This document shows, piece after piece, positions 27,082 through 36,100 of a DNA stretch of 64,000 nucleotides. The notes beneath the pieces are model-generated. The model worked only from the letters and a program-made list of their open reading frames with translations, did not search any database and had not been told where the DNA came from. The translations under genes were made by a program, and so were the position numbers. The first letter of the stretch is position 1. Each line of letters starts with the position of its first letter. Source of the stretch: JBBSJZ01 sp041739875 (lineage in GTDB: Bacteria; Planctomycetota; Planctomycetia; Pirellulales; Pirellulaceae); NCBI GenBank assembly GCA_041739875.1, contig JBGSNA010000046.1, positions 8,393 through 72,392 of the forward strand, written 5' to 3'.

Positions 27082-27610
27082 GGGCGGGTACCGTGTGGCG
27101 GGAATAGAGAGCGTCGGTCAAACGAGCTTCGTCAAGTGTACTCGGAACGCAGCCCAGCATCATCCGCCATGGGCGCAATTCAGCCGCACGTGAATTGCGA
27201 CCAAGATCTAGCTACGAACTCAATCTCCGTTCCGCAATCACACCTGCAGGACTGCGCTGCATAAGAGGAACAGTATTCCGACGCATCGTATAAGTCAGGC
27301 AATCGATCCCGAGACCATCCGTGACAATGCTTAAATGGTCTAGCGAGTAAAGCGATCTTTACCCCAAAGCCACGCGCGCCGCACGCAACTCTATACCGCA
27401 TGAAAGACGTAAGCTTCGGCCAGAGCAGCAACATCAAAGGGAAGTCTCCGAGGCATTCAAAGACTCCACAGTGCACCGATGTGGCCGCAAAGGAATCAAA
27501 CCAGGCCCGATCGGGGAAGAGAATGTTTGGCCCCAATGGTCGCCTCAATGGTCCACCAGCGCAGCAGCCAACACAGAACGTTCTCAGACGCAGTGCAACC
27601 GATCAGTTGA
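27082..27610. other. Gene-poor stretch upstream of the sulfatase
   Basis: No convincing coding region was found in these 529 bases; open frames exist but look random. A perfect 9-bp inverted repeat with an 8-base loop lies at 27174-27199 (CGCAATTCA against TGAATTGCG). The stretch forms the left part of an island of decayed and repeated DNA. Confidence 0.5.
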
Positions 27611-27856
27611 CTAGACCGACGACATGCCGAGCGAGTTTTCGCAGGCACACAGCCAACGCTGGCCGCTGCGAATTGCTTCCTGAGCGAGACTCTCCGGTGT
27701 CCCCGCAGCTCGCTTGAACACGCGTCCAAACTTTTGTGCCACGTCGCACCAGGCCCGCGCATCCAAACCAATGCGACTGAGGATCGGTGCCAAGTGCTCC
27801 GGAATCGCCCACACCTTGTCGCGACGCAACTGACGGCCTGTCCAATCCAACAGATC
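27611..27856 (-). pseudogene. C-terminal remnant of an IS200-like / RAYT-type transposase
   Basis: The readable frame gives DLLDWTGRQLRRDK, then IPEHLAPILSRIGLD, WCDVAQKFGRVFKRAAGTPE and a Gln-Arg-Trp-containing end. I recognise this as the C-terminal tail of the planctomycete Y1 (REP-associated tyrosine) transposase family. Immediately before the tail an in-frame TAA (27857-27859) interrupts the frame, apparently in place of a Leu codon, and no catalytic HUH or Tyr region is readable upstream. It is therefore a decayed fragment. A 137-bp palindromic element lies 85 bases away, as expected for transposases that act on hairpin elements. Confidence 0.6.
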
Positions 27857-27943
27857 TTAATACCGACCCATCAACACACCCCGGAAACCCCTTCACGCTC
27901 GCCCGATGCCCAGACTCATCCCGCTCCGGCGATGCTCGCCGTA

Positions 27944-28080
27944 GAGGCTGTGACTTTTGTAGGGTGGTTCAAAACGCGTTAGCGATGCAGACCCACCAAC
28001 CGCAAATCGTCGACAACCATGGTGGGTCAGCGCGGCTAACGCCGCTCGAACCACCCTACGTTTTAAAAAATCACAGCCTC
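27944..28080. repeat. 137-bp palindromic element (REP-like)
   Basis: The ends are GAGGCTGTGA (27944-27953) and TCACAGCCTC (28071-28080). Inside these, GTAGGGTGGTTC pairs with GAACCACCCTAC, GTTAGC with GCTAAC, and GACCCACC (27990-27997) with GGTGGGTC (28021-28028), leaving a loop of about 23 bases. The whole can fold into one long interrupted hairpin. Its position next to a transposase remnant suggests a mobile hairpin element. Confidence 0.75.
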
Positions 28081-28351
28081 GTAGGCCGAAACAAGCGAAG
28101 CGAAGTTCCAGCGATTCCTTTTTTCAGACGCTTGCGCTACCGCAACGTCGTTGCGCATACAAAGCTGGTTCAATCGGCAATGTTACAGATCGCTGCATCG
28201 GCTCAATCCTTGACTGCCGGAACTTCGGTACCCCTGTTCCGACCCACTCCTATTCGTTGCTCTGTTACTTTCCGATTGCTCTCCCGCCCCAGGTCGGCTC
28301 GTCCGACATGAGCGAAAGTTTTGAGATTAGATAACGCGCCAATCGCAACCA
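28074..28351. repeat. 278-bp dispersed repeat, copy A
   Basis: It aligns without gaps to 28565-28842 at an offset of 491 bases, about 90 % identical by eye. It begins CAGCCTCGTAGGCCGAAAC, overlapping the right arm of the palindromic element. Near the end it holds GTCGGCTCGTCCGAC (a hairpin) and, on the minus strand, a reading frame RYLISKLSLMSDEPTWGGR that ends in TAA. The 213 bases between the copies (28352-28564) contain a 12-bp tandem duplication at 28436-28459 and no recognisable gene. Confidence 0.85.
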
Positions 28352-28564
28352 CCCCCCCTCGCCGGCTTGCCCGGCAGGAAGCGAAGTTTCACTCTCCGCC
28401 TCGGAACGCTCGAACAACGAATGCGACGCAACGAAGAAACTACAAAGGAAACTACAAAGGGCCAGCCACATACTACAAGTGTTGAACAGTAAGATTTTCT
28501 TTTTCCAACGGGCACAACGGGCCATTCATGTTTTGCAAGTCTCGAAGCGTTAGATACCGGTTTT

Positions 28565-28842
28565 CAGCCTCGTAGGCCGAAACGAGCGAAGCGAAGTTCC
28601 GGCGATTCCTTTTTACAGTCGCTAGCGCTACCGCAACGTCATTGTGCAAGCAAAGCCGGGTCAATCGGCGCTGAAACAGATCGTTGCCTCGGCGCGATCA
28701 TCGACTGCCGGATCTTCGGTACCCCTGTTTCGGCTCACTCCTATTCGTTGCTTCGTTACTTTCCGATTGCTCTCCCGCCCCATGTCGGCTCGTCCGACAT
28801 GAGCGAAAGTTTTGAGATTAGATAACGCACCAATCGCAACCA
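28565..28842. repeat. 278-bp dispersed repeat, copy B
   Basis: Second gap-free copy. Its last 87 bases (28756-28842) are the coding end and stop codon of the minus-strand GYF_2 gene, so the repeat has supplied that protein's C-terminal 28 residues. In this coding segment only two bases differ from copy A, whereas the other part of the repeat is more diverged. Confidence 0.85.
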
Positions 28843-29235
28843 GCTCCCCTTACAGAAGTCGCAATACTGCCTATGCCTCCAATTCGGTACTTGACACCGT
28901 AAGTGTCGGTCGTGAGCGTCCGCAAACTTGGCCCATGGCGACGTGGGGCCCTGGCGCACCAAAGTGTTCTTGGTGATCAGCGCTTCGCCTCGCATATCGA
29001 GTATCCGCGATGGAGTGAATGGTCCGAGGACTCGATTATTGTGTTGAACGTACCAACCAAACTCAATCAAATCGCGAAACATCTTTCGAACGATGTTTGC
29101 ATCGCGCCAAGGCGACTCGTCGCTTTGAACGACGTCACCTTCAACAAGTGGATTGCGGAGCAGGAAGTTTCGGATTTCTTTCTCACTGAACGGGCCACTG
29201 ACTTCACCACGTCGCTTGAACTTCCAACTTGCCAT
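28756..29235 (-). CDS. Tandem GYF_2 (DUF4339) domain protein with repeat-derived tail
   Basis: 159 residues. Two GYF_2 units are visible: residues about 3-50 (WKFKRRGEVSGPFSEKEI ... SPWRDANIV) and 60-108 (WYVQHNNRVLGPFTPSRIL ... SPWAKFAD), each with the aromatic start, Gly-Pro-Phe and a late Trp. Such domains probably bind proline-rich peptides and usually sit at the end of membrane proteins in this group. A short Cys pair (YCDFCKGS) follows. The last 28 residues, WLRLVRYLISKLSLMSDEPT and on to the stop, come from copy B of the 278-bp repeat, so the original C-terminus has probably been replaced or cut. There is no signal peptide or transmembrane helix. It may be a truncated relic that is still open. 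Confidence 0.65.
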   Translation of the reverse strand: MASWKFKRRGEVSGPFSEKEIRNFLLRNPLVEGDVVQSDESPWRDANIVRKMFRDLIEFGWYVQHNNRVLGPFTPSRILDMRGEALITKNTLVRQGPTSPWAKFADAHDRHLRCQVPNWRHRQYCDFCKGSWLRLVRYLISKLSLMSDEPTWGGRAIGK

Positions 29236-29359
29236 GACTTCTCAAAATCTTGAATCAAGGTAACTCAATCATACGTTCCGAGGAATTCTAGGTTGTCCCC
29301 ACAGTTCGACGCGAGTTCTTACCGCAGAGTTGCTGGATTCAACTAATACGCCGAAACGA

Positions 29360-31168
29360 TTAAGGAAGCAACGTAAGCGTGACACGACGCACGTCCATCA
29401 CAGACTTTCCTGGAATATCGGTCGCTCGAAGAGTCAGTGGTCCCACGCCCGATGCGAGACGGATTTCACCGAGATCGAGTGTTCGAAATTCTTTCATTTG
29501 GCTCTCGGCTGGCGGTCGCGGAAGCGTGTCTTGGTTTGTGTTCAGCGGTGGATCCCAACCAGGCGTCACTTTGCCTGTGATGCTCGACTCCATAAAGCTC
29601 AATTCGATCGTTGATCCGGCATCAGCAATCTTGCATGTGTAATCGATCTCGACTTGGTATCGGCCAGCCGTGTGCACATCGAGCAACCATACCATGCTGT
29701 CGTCTTTGCTTGTCCAGTCGACGAAGTAAGAGCAGTTCGGTGCTCCGCTGCTTCGCTTGACGCTGCCATTGGGTTCACCATCTCGCGCAGGCAGCATCGT
29801 TATGGGGAATTCGCGGTAACCGACGGTCAGTGGCCTCGGGTCAACTGCGTTTCCACCGCCGTTTTTCTGTGCGACTTGTTTGCGCTTGGTGGAGGCTGAT
29901 TCGCCCAGAACGTCTTCCCGCCAAGACTTGACTGCGGCAGTAAGCTCATTCGCCAGCGCCGGGTATTGGTCATTCACAGGCTTGGTTTGTCCAGGGTCTG
30001 TAACTATCTCGAACAAGTTTCCATCGTGATCAAGGCGATGTGTTTGCGTCCGGACGCTGACTTTTCCTGCCCAAGTCGAAAAATGACGATGACCGGTCCA
30101 ATCGGCTTGCTCTTGATTGAGCAGTGGACTCAGATCACGTCCATCGAGCGGCTTATTCCCAACCCGTTCGATTCCCGCCAGCGCCGTGATCGTTGGCATC
30201 AAATCAATCGCGCCGCTGATTTCCGTCACCGTGTGACCTGCGGGCAACTTGGCTGGCCATCGAATGTAACACACGGAACGCAGACCACCCTCGTCGGTAC
30301 TGCCCTTGCGTCCTTTCATCCCTCCAGTCCAACGGTAGCTGTTTGGTCCGTTGTCGGAAAAATAGACGACAATCGTGTTGTCATCGACTCCATGTTCTTT
30401 AAGCTTCGCAAGCACGCGTCCGACATTCATGTCTTGGTTTTCGATCATCGCCAGCGCACATCGCGTGTGATCGAGTTCTTCTTGTTTCGGATCAGTCGCT
30501 TGCTGGGTAATCGGCTTGTCTTTGAAACGTTGCCAATCGGACTCTGGGGCTGCCCATGGTGAGTGCGGAGTCGAGAACGGCACATAACAGAAGAACGGCT
30601 TGTCTTTGCTTTGATCAATGAAGTTCAACGCCCGGTCAGTGCACACGTCCACGATGAATCCTTGGGTGCGGACCATGCGACCGTTTTCTTCGAGCGGAGG
30701 ATCAAAATATTCGCCCCAGTGACCTGAGGTGTGGCCAAAGTACTGATCGAAACCACGCGCCATCGGATGATACGGCCACTGGCTGCCGTTGTGCCACTTG
30801 CCGAAAGCTCCGGTCGCATAACCCGCCGCCTTGAACGCGTCGGCGATCGTCTTTTCGTCGATATCGAGTCGTTCCTGTCCTGTCGACACGCCACGAACGC
30901 CTCCGCGTGGGTGATATCGCCCAGTGAGAAACTCAGCACGCGTTGGCGAGCACACCGAACACACATAAAAGCGATCCATCGAGACGCCGCCTTGGGCGAT
31001 CGAGTCAATGTTAGGGGTGGAAACCTGCTGATTTCCAGACTGGCTATAGTCGCCCCAACCCGCATCGTCAGCTAAGAACACGACCAAATTCGGCGGCGCC
31101 GAGTCAACGGTACGCAATGAAACTACCGAAGCAACAGCGACGACAGCGAGTGTAAGATTCAAGTTCAT
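29360..31168 (-). CDS. Secreted sulfatase with C-terminal beta domain (CSPTR site)
   Basis: 602 residues from the ATG at 31168 (an in-frame TTG lies 12 bases upstream). The signal peptide MNLNLTLAVVAVASVVSLRT is followed by PPNLVVFLADDAGWGDYSQSG. The formylglycine site is C-S-P-T-R at residues 73-77, then AEFLTGRYHPRGGVRGVSTG. KWHNGSQWPYHPMARGFDQYFG and YFSDNGPNSYRWTGGMKGRK carry the remaining active-site Lys, Asp and Asn. After about residue 440 there is an extra domain (VDWTSKDDSMVWLLDVHTAG ... LTLRATDIPG) resembling carbohydrate-binding modules appended to planctomycete sulfatases. It stands between the GYF_2 gene and the glutamate-synthase-like gene, all on the minus strand, with gaps of more than 120 bases. 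Confidence 0.92.
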   Translation of the reverse strand: MNLNLTLAVVAVASVVSLRTVDSAPPNLVVFLADDAGWGDYSQSGNQQVSTPNIDSIAQGGVSMDRFYVCSVCSPTRAEFLTGRYHPRGGVRGVSTGQERLDIDEKTIADAFKAAGYATGAFGKWHNGSQWPYHPMARGFDQYFGHTSGHWGEYFDPPLEENGRMVRTQGFIVDVCTDRALNFIDQSKDKPFFCYVPFSTPHSPWAAPESDWQRFKDKPITQQATDPKQEELDHTRCALAMIENQDMNVGRVLAKLKEHGVDDNTIVVYFSDNGPNSYRWTGGMKGRKGSTDEGGLRSVCYIRWPAKLPAGHTVTEISGAIDLMPTITALAGIERVGNKPLDGRDLSPLLNQEQADWTGHRHFSTWAGKVSVRTQTHRLDHDGNLFEIVTDPGQTKPVNDQYPALANELTAAVKSWREDVLGESASTKRKQVAQKNGGGNAVDPRPLTVGYREFPITMLPARDGEPNGSVKRSSGAPNCSYFVDWTSKDDSMVWLLDVHTAGRYQVEIDYTCKIADAGSTIELSFMESSITGKVTPGWDPPLNTNQDTLPRPPAESQMKEFRTLDLGEIRLASGVGPLTLRATDIPGKSVMDVRRVTLTLLP

Positions 31169-31300
31169 CTGAAGGTCCAATAGCTAGGGATCGACAAATC
31201 AGTAACTCGCGAGTGGGTGCTCGCAGCCTCCTGCAAACAAACCACAAACCACAAACCACAATACAGCGGATCAAATCTCAAGACATACACAGCATCTTAC

Positions 31301-32884
31301 TCAAACGTGCATGAACGTGTCAGCAGCTGCGGCTTCACACGCTCGCTTGTAATCGGGTGGTAGTGGAACACGAAGCAATTCGCCGTCGTCGAGAAAGTCG
31401 TAGATTTCGCCATAGTGTTTCGTGACGGTGGGTGAGACACGGTGCATCACGTGCCATGGTCGCAGATCACTCGTGGTTGCCAAGCCGATGGCCCCGAGTA
31501 ACTCACTCAGACTCTTGATCGTCTCGCGATGGAAGTTCGCGACGCGCGCACTTTTGTTTTCTGGATCAAGACCAGCCATTAGCCAACGGTCTTGAGTGGC
31601 AACACCAACAGGGCAGTGATTGCTATTGCATTTGAGTGCCTGGATGCAGCCGAGAGCGAGCATCATCCCGCGAGCTGAATAGCATGCATCGGCGCCAAGT
31701 GCCAACCGTTTCAACAGACTGAAGCCGGAAGTAACCTTTCCACTCGCAATGACTTTAATTCGCTCTCGTAAAGAGTAACCGACGAGAGCGTTGTGCACGA
31801 AGATCAAGCCTTCGATCAATGGGGAACCCATATGATTGGAAAACTCAAGCGGCGCAGCGCCAGTTCCTCCTTCGCCTCCATCGACAGTAATGAAGTCAGG
31901 CGTGATCCCCGTTTTAACCATCGCTTTGCATACCGCGAGAAATTCGCGTCGTTTCCCGACGCAGAGCTTAAAGCCAACCGGCTTCCCACCACTGCTTTCT
32001 CGCAGTGTCGCAATAAACTCCAAAAGTTCGATGGGGTTTGAAAACGACGAGTGACCTGGCGGCGAGAGGACGTCCTTGCCCATCGGAACCTTGCGAATCG
32101 CAGCAATCTCCTTCGTGAGTTTCGCAGCCGGCAAGATCCCGCCGTGGCCTGGTTTAGCACCCTGCGAAAGCTTCAATTCAATCATCTTGATCTGCGGTAC
32201 GGACGCTTGCTCTTTGTACCGCTCAACAGAAAACGTACCGTCGTCGTTACGGCAACCGAAGTAACCTGTACCGATTTGCCAAATCAGATCGGCGCCACCT
32301 TCAATGTGATAGGGGCTGACTCCGCCTTCGCCAGTGTTATGCGCGAATCCACCAATCTTCGCTCCCATGCTGAGCGCGAGCACGGCATTCTTACTCAGCG
32401 ATCCGTAGCTCATCGCCGAAATATTCAGCAGACTCGCGGAGTAGGGTTGCATGCAATCCGGTCCACCGATCTTGATCCGCAAGTCTTCTGGATCATGGTG
32501 AAGCGGGGCCATCGAATGATTGATCCACTCGTATGCGGTCGCATAAACATTCTCTTTCGTTCCAAACGGAACGGTGTCGCGTTCCTTTTTGGCACGTTGA
32601 TACACCAGCGAGCGTTCATCCCGGTCAAAGGGTACACCCTCGGTATCACTTTCAACAAAATATTGGAAAATCTCTGGGCGGATCAACTCAAGTAAGTATC
32701 GCGCGTGCCCTAACACTGGAAAGTTCCTCGGAATGGAACGTTTCACTTGAAAGAAATCAAAAAGCCCTAGTGCAACGAATGGTCCTAGGACGACCCAGCT
32801 CCACAGCGCTTTGGGCCAAAAGTAGATCGCTAGCACGCTCAACACAAGAAGTGAAGCAACTAGAAAGAGAAAGTGTTTTCGCAT
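31301..32884 (-). CDS. Membrane-anchored FMN-binding glutamate-synthase-like protein
   Basis: 527 residues from the ATG at 32884 (TTG at 32926 possible). Two hydrophobic helices at residues about 4-45 anchor it, and the rest matches the FMN-binding half of glutamate synthase: LLNISAMSYGSLSKNAVLAL, GEGGVSPYH, KLSQGAKPGHGG, TVDGGEGGTGAAPLEFSNH, and GADACYSARGMMLALGCIQA. The cysteines of CIQALKCNSNHCPVG (C-x5-C-x4-C) fit the 3Fe-4S cluster of the family. There is no glutaminase domain or NADPH-binding subunit, so it is the stand-alone family found in many bacteria, whose reaction is not established. It appears to be a single-gene unit; a 55-codon open frame on the opposite strand occupies its upstream gap. 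Confidence 0.88.
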   Translation of the reverse strand: MRKHFLFLVASLLVLSVLAIYFWPKALWSWVVLGPFVALGLFDFFQVKRSIPRNFPVLGHARYLLELIRPEIFQYFVESDTEGVPFDRDERSLVYQRAKKERDTVPFGTKENVYATAYEWINHSMAPLHHDPEDLRIKIGGPDCMQPYSASLLNISAMSYGSLSKNAVLALSMGAKIGGFAHNTGEGGVSPYHIEGGADLIWQIGTGYFGCRNDDGTFSVERYKEQASVPQIKMIELKLSQGAKPGHGGILPAAKLTKEIAAIRKVPMGKDVLSPPGHSSFSNPIELLEFIATLRESSGGKPVGFKLCVGKRREFLAVCKAMVKTGITPDFITVDGGEGGTGAAPLEFSNHMGSPLIEGLIFVHNALVGYSLRERIKVIASGKVTSGFSLLKRLALGADACYSARGMMLALGCIQALKCNSNHCPVGVATQDRWLMAGLDPENKSARVANFHRETIKSLSELLGAIGLATTSDLRPWHVMHRVSPTVTKHYGEIYDFLDDGELLRVPLPPDYKRACEAAAADTFMHV

Positions 32885-32962
32885 TGAGTGAAACAGTGGC
32901 AATAAAGTGCGTATGTTCGTGGGCAAACGCCACTAAAGACGCGTGACAAGGAGAGAATAACG

Positions 32963-33130
32963 ATGACAAGCTACGGTGGCCGCGCGCGCAATGCAACAGT
33001 CCGGGGCGATTGGCAGCCACCTTCAAGCGAAACAGTCGCAATCGCGAATCAGAATGCGCTCAAAATCAGGTATCTCAACGCATCGCCCCCAAAAAATCCG
33101 ATTCAAGAGTCTTTTGCCAACACCTACTGA
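32963..33130 (+). CDS. Possible small gene with strong ribosome-binding site
   Basis: A 55-codon frame starting MTSYGGRARNATVRGD. AAGGAGAG lies eight bases before the ATG, a much better Shine-Dalgarno sequence than most genes here have. It ends TTTGCCAACACCTACTGA, overlapping the last seven bases of the minus-strand DUF6797 gene. It has no signal peptide, transmembrane helix or known motif and is rich in Asn, Ala and Ser. It lies in the 239-bp gap between two minus-strand genes, which otherwise holds nothing obvious. The strong start signal argues for translation; lack of recognisable homology argues for caution. Confidence 0.35.
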   Translation: MTSYGGRARNATVRGDWQPPSSETVAIANQNALKIRYLNASPPKNPIQESFANTY

Positions 33131-36100
33131 GCTAACTGATGCACGGTATTTTGGATGGTTCCTGTGAATGCTTTTCCATTGTCACTTCTTAACTTGTAAG
33201 AGATCTGCATGCACCAGGTTGGTCGGATCTGTGGAAGACGTAACGTCACCGATCGGCGATCTTCGGATACAACGACAGAGTCAATCGTCAACGATTGTTC
33301 GTCATAACGATCGGAGCCGTAGTTCGCCGTGCGTTTGAGCGCCCACGTATCGACGAGGTAGTTTTTCGGATCGGACGCGGACTGTTCGTCAACAGGTTCG
33401 GTAAACGTGATTGTCATGCCGTCGTTGGTCGCTGCGAGCCCAATGGGTAATAACGAATCAGCACCGGTGTAACGGATTCGATACAGTCCGCCGGGACTTT
33501 CGCTCTGGTCGCTGCCCCAAGCATTCATGCCGCATGCGTACATTTGTCCGTTACCAGGATGGAACCGGGCTCGCATCACGCCCGTGGGAAACTGAGCGAT
33601 TGGCAATTCACACATGCCACCTTGCCAAACACCGCCCACCTTTTCATGCGGTACGAGGAACACTTTGCCGTAGCCGTACGAGAGATTCAAGAGAGAACCG
33701 TTCAGTGGTCCCCAAGCTTTGCTGTTCACCCAAAGCAATTCCGATGGCGAGCGATCGAAAGACTTATTCGGCCAGCAAAGTGGAGTCTCCATCGCGCCAT
33801 CACTCGAATCCGCTGGAGCACCGTAGCTGTACATGTTTCCGTAAAAGCCGCCTTCTGTCACTCGATTGATTCGATTCATCGGATTCCAGTGGCCTTCTTG
33901 ATCGGTCACGAAGAACGAGCCGTCAGGGTTCAAACAGACGCCGTTGGCAGCTCGAAAGCCGTTGGCCAAAATCTTAGTCTCGGTTCCATCCGCACTCACT
34001 CGAAGCAGCGTTCCGTGTTGTGGCACGAGTGAATCTCGCGCATGTCGAGCACTCTTGGCGTAATAGAGATTTCCGTCGGCATCCGCTTGTAATCCCATCG
34101 CGAATTCGTGGAAGTGGTCAGTTACTTGGTGATCGTTGTTAAAACACTCATAGAAGTCTGTTTCCAAGTCACCGTTGAGATCATTCAACACCACGATTTG
34201 GTCGCGGCAGGTAACGAATATCTTTCCGTCCACCAACTTGATACCGAGTGGTTGGAACAAACCTGAAGCAATGCGTTTCCAAGACAGTGAGCCGGTCAAA
34301 TCATCGATTCCATCGACAATCCAAACGTCACCGTCGCAACAACAGGCAACCAAGCGGTGACCATCGTCAAAAAAGTCGAGACCTGACATCCGCAATCGAC
34401 TTTTCCAAGGATTCTCGGTCGGACGAGTGAGCGTATCGACAGCGAATGGTCCTTCATCCCGCCCGATTTCCGCATTCGTATGCTGGATCTCTGGCCACTG
34501 GGCAGGACCGCCATGGACAAGCAAGCTCAAGTCTTCAACTTTGTCCATGCTTGCGGTTAAGAATGTTGGATTCACATCCGCTCGAGAGATCCGTAGTTGG
34601 AACCGAATCGGCGTTCGCTCCGCTGCAATACGAAGAATGGAAAAGCCACTTTCGTTCTCGATTGAAAGCGATTCACCGACTACCGACGTGACCATCGTCT
34701 CCGGCGCCACGCGAACGACCAGGTCATGTGTTGATTGACCGACATTGAGCGTGCGAGTCCAAATGGTGGCGTTTTCACGAGTTTCAACTGCATGCGATTC
34801 GAGCACGCCAGCGTCACCGACGGTGTACGAAACAATGACGCGATCGCCATGCTTGTAGAGCCCCTTGTACTGTGCCCAGTCGCGAGGAAGTGGTCCGTAG
34901 GCTCGGCCGTCTTTGCCCAACATTCGAGGGTCAACGAAGCTGCCGGTGATTGGATGTGCCCAACCGGGGCCAGGCAAGCTTGCGAAGTGCAATTCGTCGA
35001 CTGTGCGCGGCGTGACAACGTGGTTTCCGTTGAAAAGAATTCCTCGCCAATCAGTGAAGCCGCGACCACACCAAGCGCCGGCGATTCGCAGGGTATCGTG
35101 ATCGAGTGCAAGCCAATGCGAACCGGCTGCAACGCCACCGGGCCCCTCGTCTAATCGGATCGCAATGCCTTTATACGCAAAGTTTGTTTCTGGTGGCCAA
35201 ACTTCACGCGGTGGTCGACCTTCAAGAGCTGCGAGACGATTCTCCTCTTTCGAGATCCCTGGGCGCTCGCCGGTTTTTGGTCCCTTGATTTCATAGGAGC
35301 TAATTAGAAACGGGCCGTAATCCATTTCACGCCAGGGCTCGCTTTGGATTGGCTCGGGCCCACGCAGTTTCCCCTTCGGTAAACTAGCAAGATAGGCGTT
35401 ATCGACACTCGTGTATTGAGACGTGTTGTGAGGTTTCAAGTACTCTTCACGGAGGTAATGAATCACGTCGTACTTTTGCTGCGGAACCAACTGTCGCTGG
35501 GGCAGCATCATTTTGAAACCGTGCGTAATCGTTTTATAAATCGAAAACGGGTCACTTCCGTTTTTGAACACGCCCGATGCGAATCGCAACGCATTGGGAA
35601 GCGAGCCTGCTTCGTCTTGGGTGCCGTGGCAATTAACGCACAGACCCAAGTAAAGCTCTTGGCCACGTTTGCGGGACTTGATATCCCACGACGTGATGAT
35701 TCCGGCATGGTCAAGGTCGCTCTCGTACTCTGGCAACGGTGGTGGAACGAGCAGCGCGGCGGCGGGCTGAAGCAGCGAAGCATTCTCCGGTCCGCCGAGT
35801 CCGAGTTCAACCAAATAGCTGACGAGATCATAGAACTCTTGTTCGTCGCTTAGTTGGTTGATCAATCCAGTTGGCATCATGGACCCCGCCGGCGAGCGAG
35901 CGTCAATGTCATTGATGACGATTCGCAGGGGTTGCTCTTCGCCGGGCACGACAACGATCAATTCGTCATCAGTGACGGAACGAATCATACCGACCACGAC
36001 GCGGCCGGACTCAAGGAGCAAGCTCTCGGTTTCGTAACCTTTACTCACCACTTGAGATGGTTGCAAGATCGACTCGATCACGTGTTGATACGTTGCTCGT

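Noticed and set aside
27180..27548. 122-codon minus-strand frame in the gene-poor island
   Set aside because: No motif, Cys-rich random appearance, no ribosome-binding site and no homology that I recognise.
31235..31260. ACAAACC-type triple repeat near 31.24 kb considered as a regulatory site
   Set aside because: A short 7-bp low-complexity repeat with no position relative to a promoter; it is probably part of the general duplication tendency.
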